DNA of 64,000 bases from Opitutales bacterium (GTDB lineage: Bacteria; Verrucomicrobiota; Verrucomicrobiia; Opitutales; UBA953): contig JAFSAO010000022.1 in NCBI GenBank assembly GCA_017440935.1, positions 245,381-309,380 on the forward strand, written 5' to 3'. The position numbers and the translations under genes are program-made. The first letter of the stretch is position 1; every line of letters starts with the position of its first letter. Positions 62,394 through 64,000 of this stretch are shown here, piece by piece. Under the pieces are notes generated by a model. The model saw nothing but the letters and a program-made list of their open reading frames with translations. It did not search any database and was not told the DNA's origin.

Positions 62394-62999
62394 TCAGGCA
62401 AAGAACTTTGCGAGTGCGGCAAATGCGTTTCCGCGATGGCTGAGGCGATCTTTGGTTTTGCCGTCAAGCTCCGCAAAAGTTTGCGAAAACCCTTGCGGTA
62501 TAAAAATCGGATCGTAGCCGAAGCCGCCGTTCCCGGATTCCCGGGTCGCAATGGAGCCGTGGCATCGGGCATCAAAAACGGATTCGGTTCCGTCGGGCGA
62601 AATGAGCAGAAGCAGGCAAACAAAGTGTGCCCCGCGCTGCTCGACGGGAACGCCGTCGAGGGCGGCGAGCAATTTAGCACGGTTTTCTTCGGCGGTTGCT
62701 TTGGGACCTGCATAGTAAGCGGTTTCCACGCCGGGTGCACCGCCGAGCGCGTCGACGCAAAGCCCGCTGTCGTCGGCGAGAACGAACAAATCCGCGGGAA
62801 CGCATTTTTTTAGTGCCAGCGCTTTTAGGCGAGCGTTGCCGAGAAATGTTCCGGAATCTTCAACAACGTGCGGCATGCCGCCTTCAAGAATGTCTTTTGC
62901 GGAAACGAAGCGGATTCCGGGAAGTGAAAAAACTTCGGCAAGTCGGTTGAATTCTTCGACCTTGTGTGCGTTTCCCGTGGCGATAACGATGGTTTTCAT
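62394..62999 (-). CDS. rdgB: dITP/XTP pyrophosphatase (RdgB/HAM1)
   Basis: RdgB (201 residues) hydrolyses non-canonical purine nucleoside triphosphates, keeping inosine and xanthine out of DNA. It shows IVIATGNAHKVEEF, VEDSGTFLGNARLKA, ADDSGLCVDALGGAPGV and the end KDRLSHRGNAFAAL. It is 23 bases downstream of a MarC-family gene and upstream of tRNA-Leu on the same strand. Confidence 0.95.
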   Translation of the reverse strand: MKTIVIATGNAHKVEEFNRLAEVFSLPGIRFVSAKDILEGGMPHVVEDSGTFLGNARLKALALKKCVPADLFVLADDSGLCVDALGGAPGVETAYYAGPKATAEENRAKLLAALDGVPVEQRGAHFVCLLLLISPDGTESVFDARCHGSIATRESGNGGFGYDPIFIPQGFSQTFAELDGKTKDRLSHRGNAFAALAKFFA

Positions 63000-63022
63000 T
63001 GGGCGAAAAAGTTTTGTGTGAA

Positions 63023-63703
63023 TCAGTTGTCGGGTGAAAGTTCGGCGGGAACGGCGGATAGCACTTGTTCCGACGCGGGAACGGGAGATTTCAGGCTTTT
63101 CATGTAGTCGGAAAAACCACCGAGAATCATTTGAACAGAAATCAGAATCAGCAAAACGCCGACGAAACGTTCAAGGGCGATACTTCCTCTTCGCCCGAGA
63201 CGTTTTACGATTTGCGGCGCGAGAAGCAAAATCGCAAGGCTCGCCGCCCATGCCGTAATCAGGCTCGCCGTGAAACTGAAAAAGTTCGGCGTATGCAAAA
63301 ATTTCGAGCCGTTGAGCATGACGATTGCAAGCGAACTCGGTCCCGCAAACATCGGAATCGCAATCGGGACAATGAACGGTTCCGTTTCGCGTGCGGCAAC
63401 ATCTGGCATCGCGTTGGTCATGGCGGCAATGCCCGGGAAAATCATGCCGAGCGCAATTAAAAACAGAACGATTCCGCCGCTGATACTCAGCGTGGACGGG
63501 TCGAGTCCGAAAAACGCAAGAACTTTGTCGCCCGCAAACAGAAAAAGAAGAAGCAGGGCAAGCCCGAAAAGCATTTCGCGGATGATCACGCGGGAACGCC
63601 GCTCCGGAGGAACCATGCGCAAAAGCGACGGCATCATGACCGAAAGCGCCAGCGGATCCAAAACGATGAATAGAAGAAATGTGGTCGACAAAAAGTCCTT
63701 CAT
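63023..63703 (-). CDS. MarC-family integral membrane protein
   Basis: The 226-residue protein has about six helices and the MarC (UPF0056) pattern: FLLFIVLDPLALSVMMPSLL near the start, ISGGIVLFLIALGMI, the conserved EPFIVPIAIPMFAGPSSLAIVML, and the end LERFVGVLLILISVQMILGGF. Function is unknown for most members; early claims for multidrug resistance were not confirmed. ATG 63703 was chosen; the frame to 63880 adds a lead unlike a membrane protein. Confidence 0.88.
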   Translation of the reverse strand: MKDFLSTTFLLFIVLDPLALSVMMPSLLRMVPPERRSRVIIREMLFGLALLLLFLFAGDKVLAFFGLDPSTLSISGGIVLFLIALGMIFPGIAAMTNAMPDVAARETEPFIVPIAIPMFAGPSSLAIVMLNGSKFLHTPNFFSFTASLITAWAASLAILLLAPQIVKRLGRRGSIALERFVGVLLILISVQMILGGFSDYMKSLKSPVPASEQVLSAVPAELSPDN

Positions 63704-64000
63704 GCCCGGAGAGATTAAAGATTTCGTTTTTTTCGATAAACAGAAATATTTAACGCAAAGAACGCAAAGTTTTTTGTATCTGCTTGATGCCTGCTGCTTT
63801 GCGCTTTGCGCTAAAAAAAGGGGGCGCAAGCGAAGCGCAGCGGTGAGAGAGTTCCCGCTCGGGAGCATGAAAATGCTCACAGAGACACCAAACCAAAGAG
63901 TTTTTACTTTGCAGGAAATTCAAAAACATCGGAGATGCGTCATTTCCGTAACCCCATGCGAGGCGAGCAACGCGAGCAGAGCTTGGGGAGTCCGGACAAA
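63704..64000. other. Gene-free right edge with phrase-like repeats
   Basis: It contains the exact inverse (63751-63770) of the 20-base phrase at 49409. CTCACAGAGACACC (63877-63890) is a sibling of 49193 and 51191. A hairpin GAGTTCCCGCTCGGGAGC lies near 63849-63866. The last 100 bases (CGAGGCGAGCAACGCGAGCAGAG) have the same palindrome-rich style. No coding frame is supported up to the window end. Confidence 0.5.

Overview
The window reads as a contiguous piece of a bacterial chromosome of moderate GC content, most likely from a Verrucomicrobiota member (an Opitutales/Puniceicoccales-like lineage, possibly gut-associated). This is inferred, not proven. The clues are a PEP-CTERM secreted protein, the arrangement and gaps of the ribosomal operon (no rpmD, infA, rpmJ or tuf at the usual places), a histone-H1-like lysine/alanine/proline-rich tail, pyruvate phosphate dikinase, and sialic-acid catabolic genes. 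No rRNA, CRISPR array, prophage or intact insertion sequence is visible.

Layout. 1-3667: end of argC, then yidC, obg and a SUI1-family factor. 3757-8376, minus strand: solo trpB, then the nfeD-floA-small membrane protein operon. 8586-27234, plus strand: one long str/S10/spc/alpha ribosomal supercluster (rpsL to rplQ, with secY, map and rpoA), interrupted by an unknown exported small protein between rpsS and rplV. 27254-29000: a terminator, a decayed MmeI/YeeA-type DNA methyltransferase, and a kelch sialate-epimerase-like gene. 29146-32131: an MFS transporter and a PEP-CTERM zinc-protease-like protein. 32420-35403: iron alcohol dehydrogenase, aldehyde dehydrogenase and a small membrane protein. 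35440-42935: tRNA-Tyr, a HIT protein, xseA, thiD, a large EF-hand-like membrane protein of unknown function, a TrkH/KtrB potassium transporter and a small zinc-ribbon membrane protein. 43160-48938: a type IV pilus motor cluster (two PilB/GspE ATPases, PilT, PilC). 49618-52766: ilvA and sufD. 52820-56111, minus strand: cysS, tRNA-Asn, and the sialate genes nanA and nanQ. 56479-59610: pyruvate phosphate dikinase joined in frame to a histone-H1-like tail. 59815-63703, minus strand: mnmA, acpS, pdxJ, tRNA-Leu, rdgB and a MarC-family protein.

The strongest unexplained signal is a non-palindromic word, CGTTCCCG (reverse complement CGGGAACG). I counted about 140 copies of its 7-base core by eye in 64 kb, against roughly 10 expected by chance. 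Copies occur about equally on both strands, in all codon frames and between genes. Four intrinsic terminators are built from two inverted copies. This is the architecture of DNA uptake sequences in Neisseria and Pasteurellaceae, and the same window carries type IV pilus motors. A DNA-uptake or self-recognition word is therefore my leading but untested hypothesis. The word is about 2.5 times rarer in the ribosomal block than elsewhere.

Functionally, most genes are housekeeping: translation, membrane insertion and secretion, tRNA modification, cofactor and amino-acid synthesis. An accessory layer handles host-derived sugars (nanA, nanQ, the kelch protein, perhaps the MFS transporter), fermentation-type aldehyde/alcohol chemistry, and surface pili.
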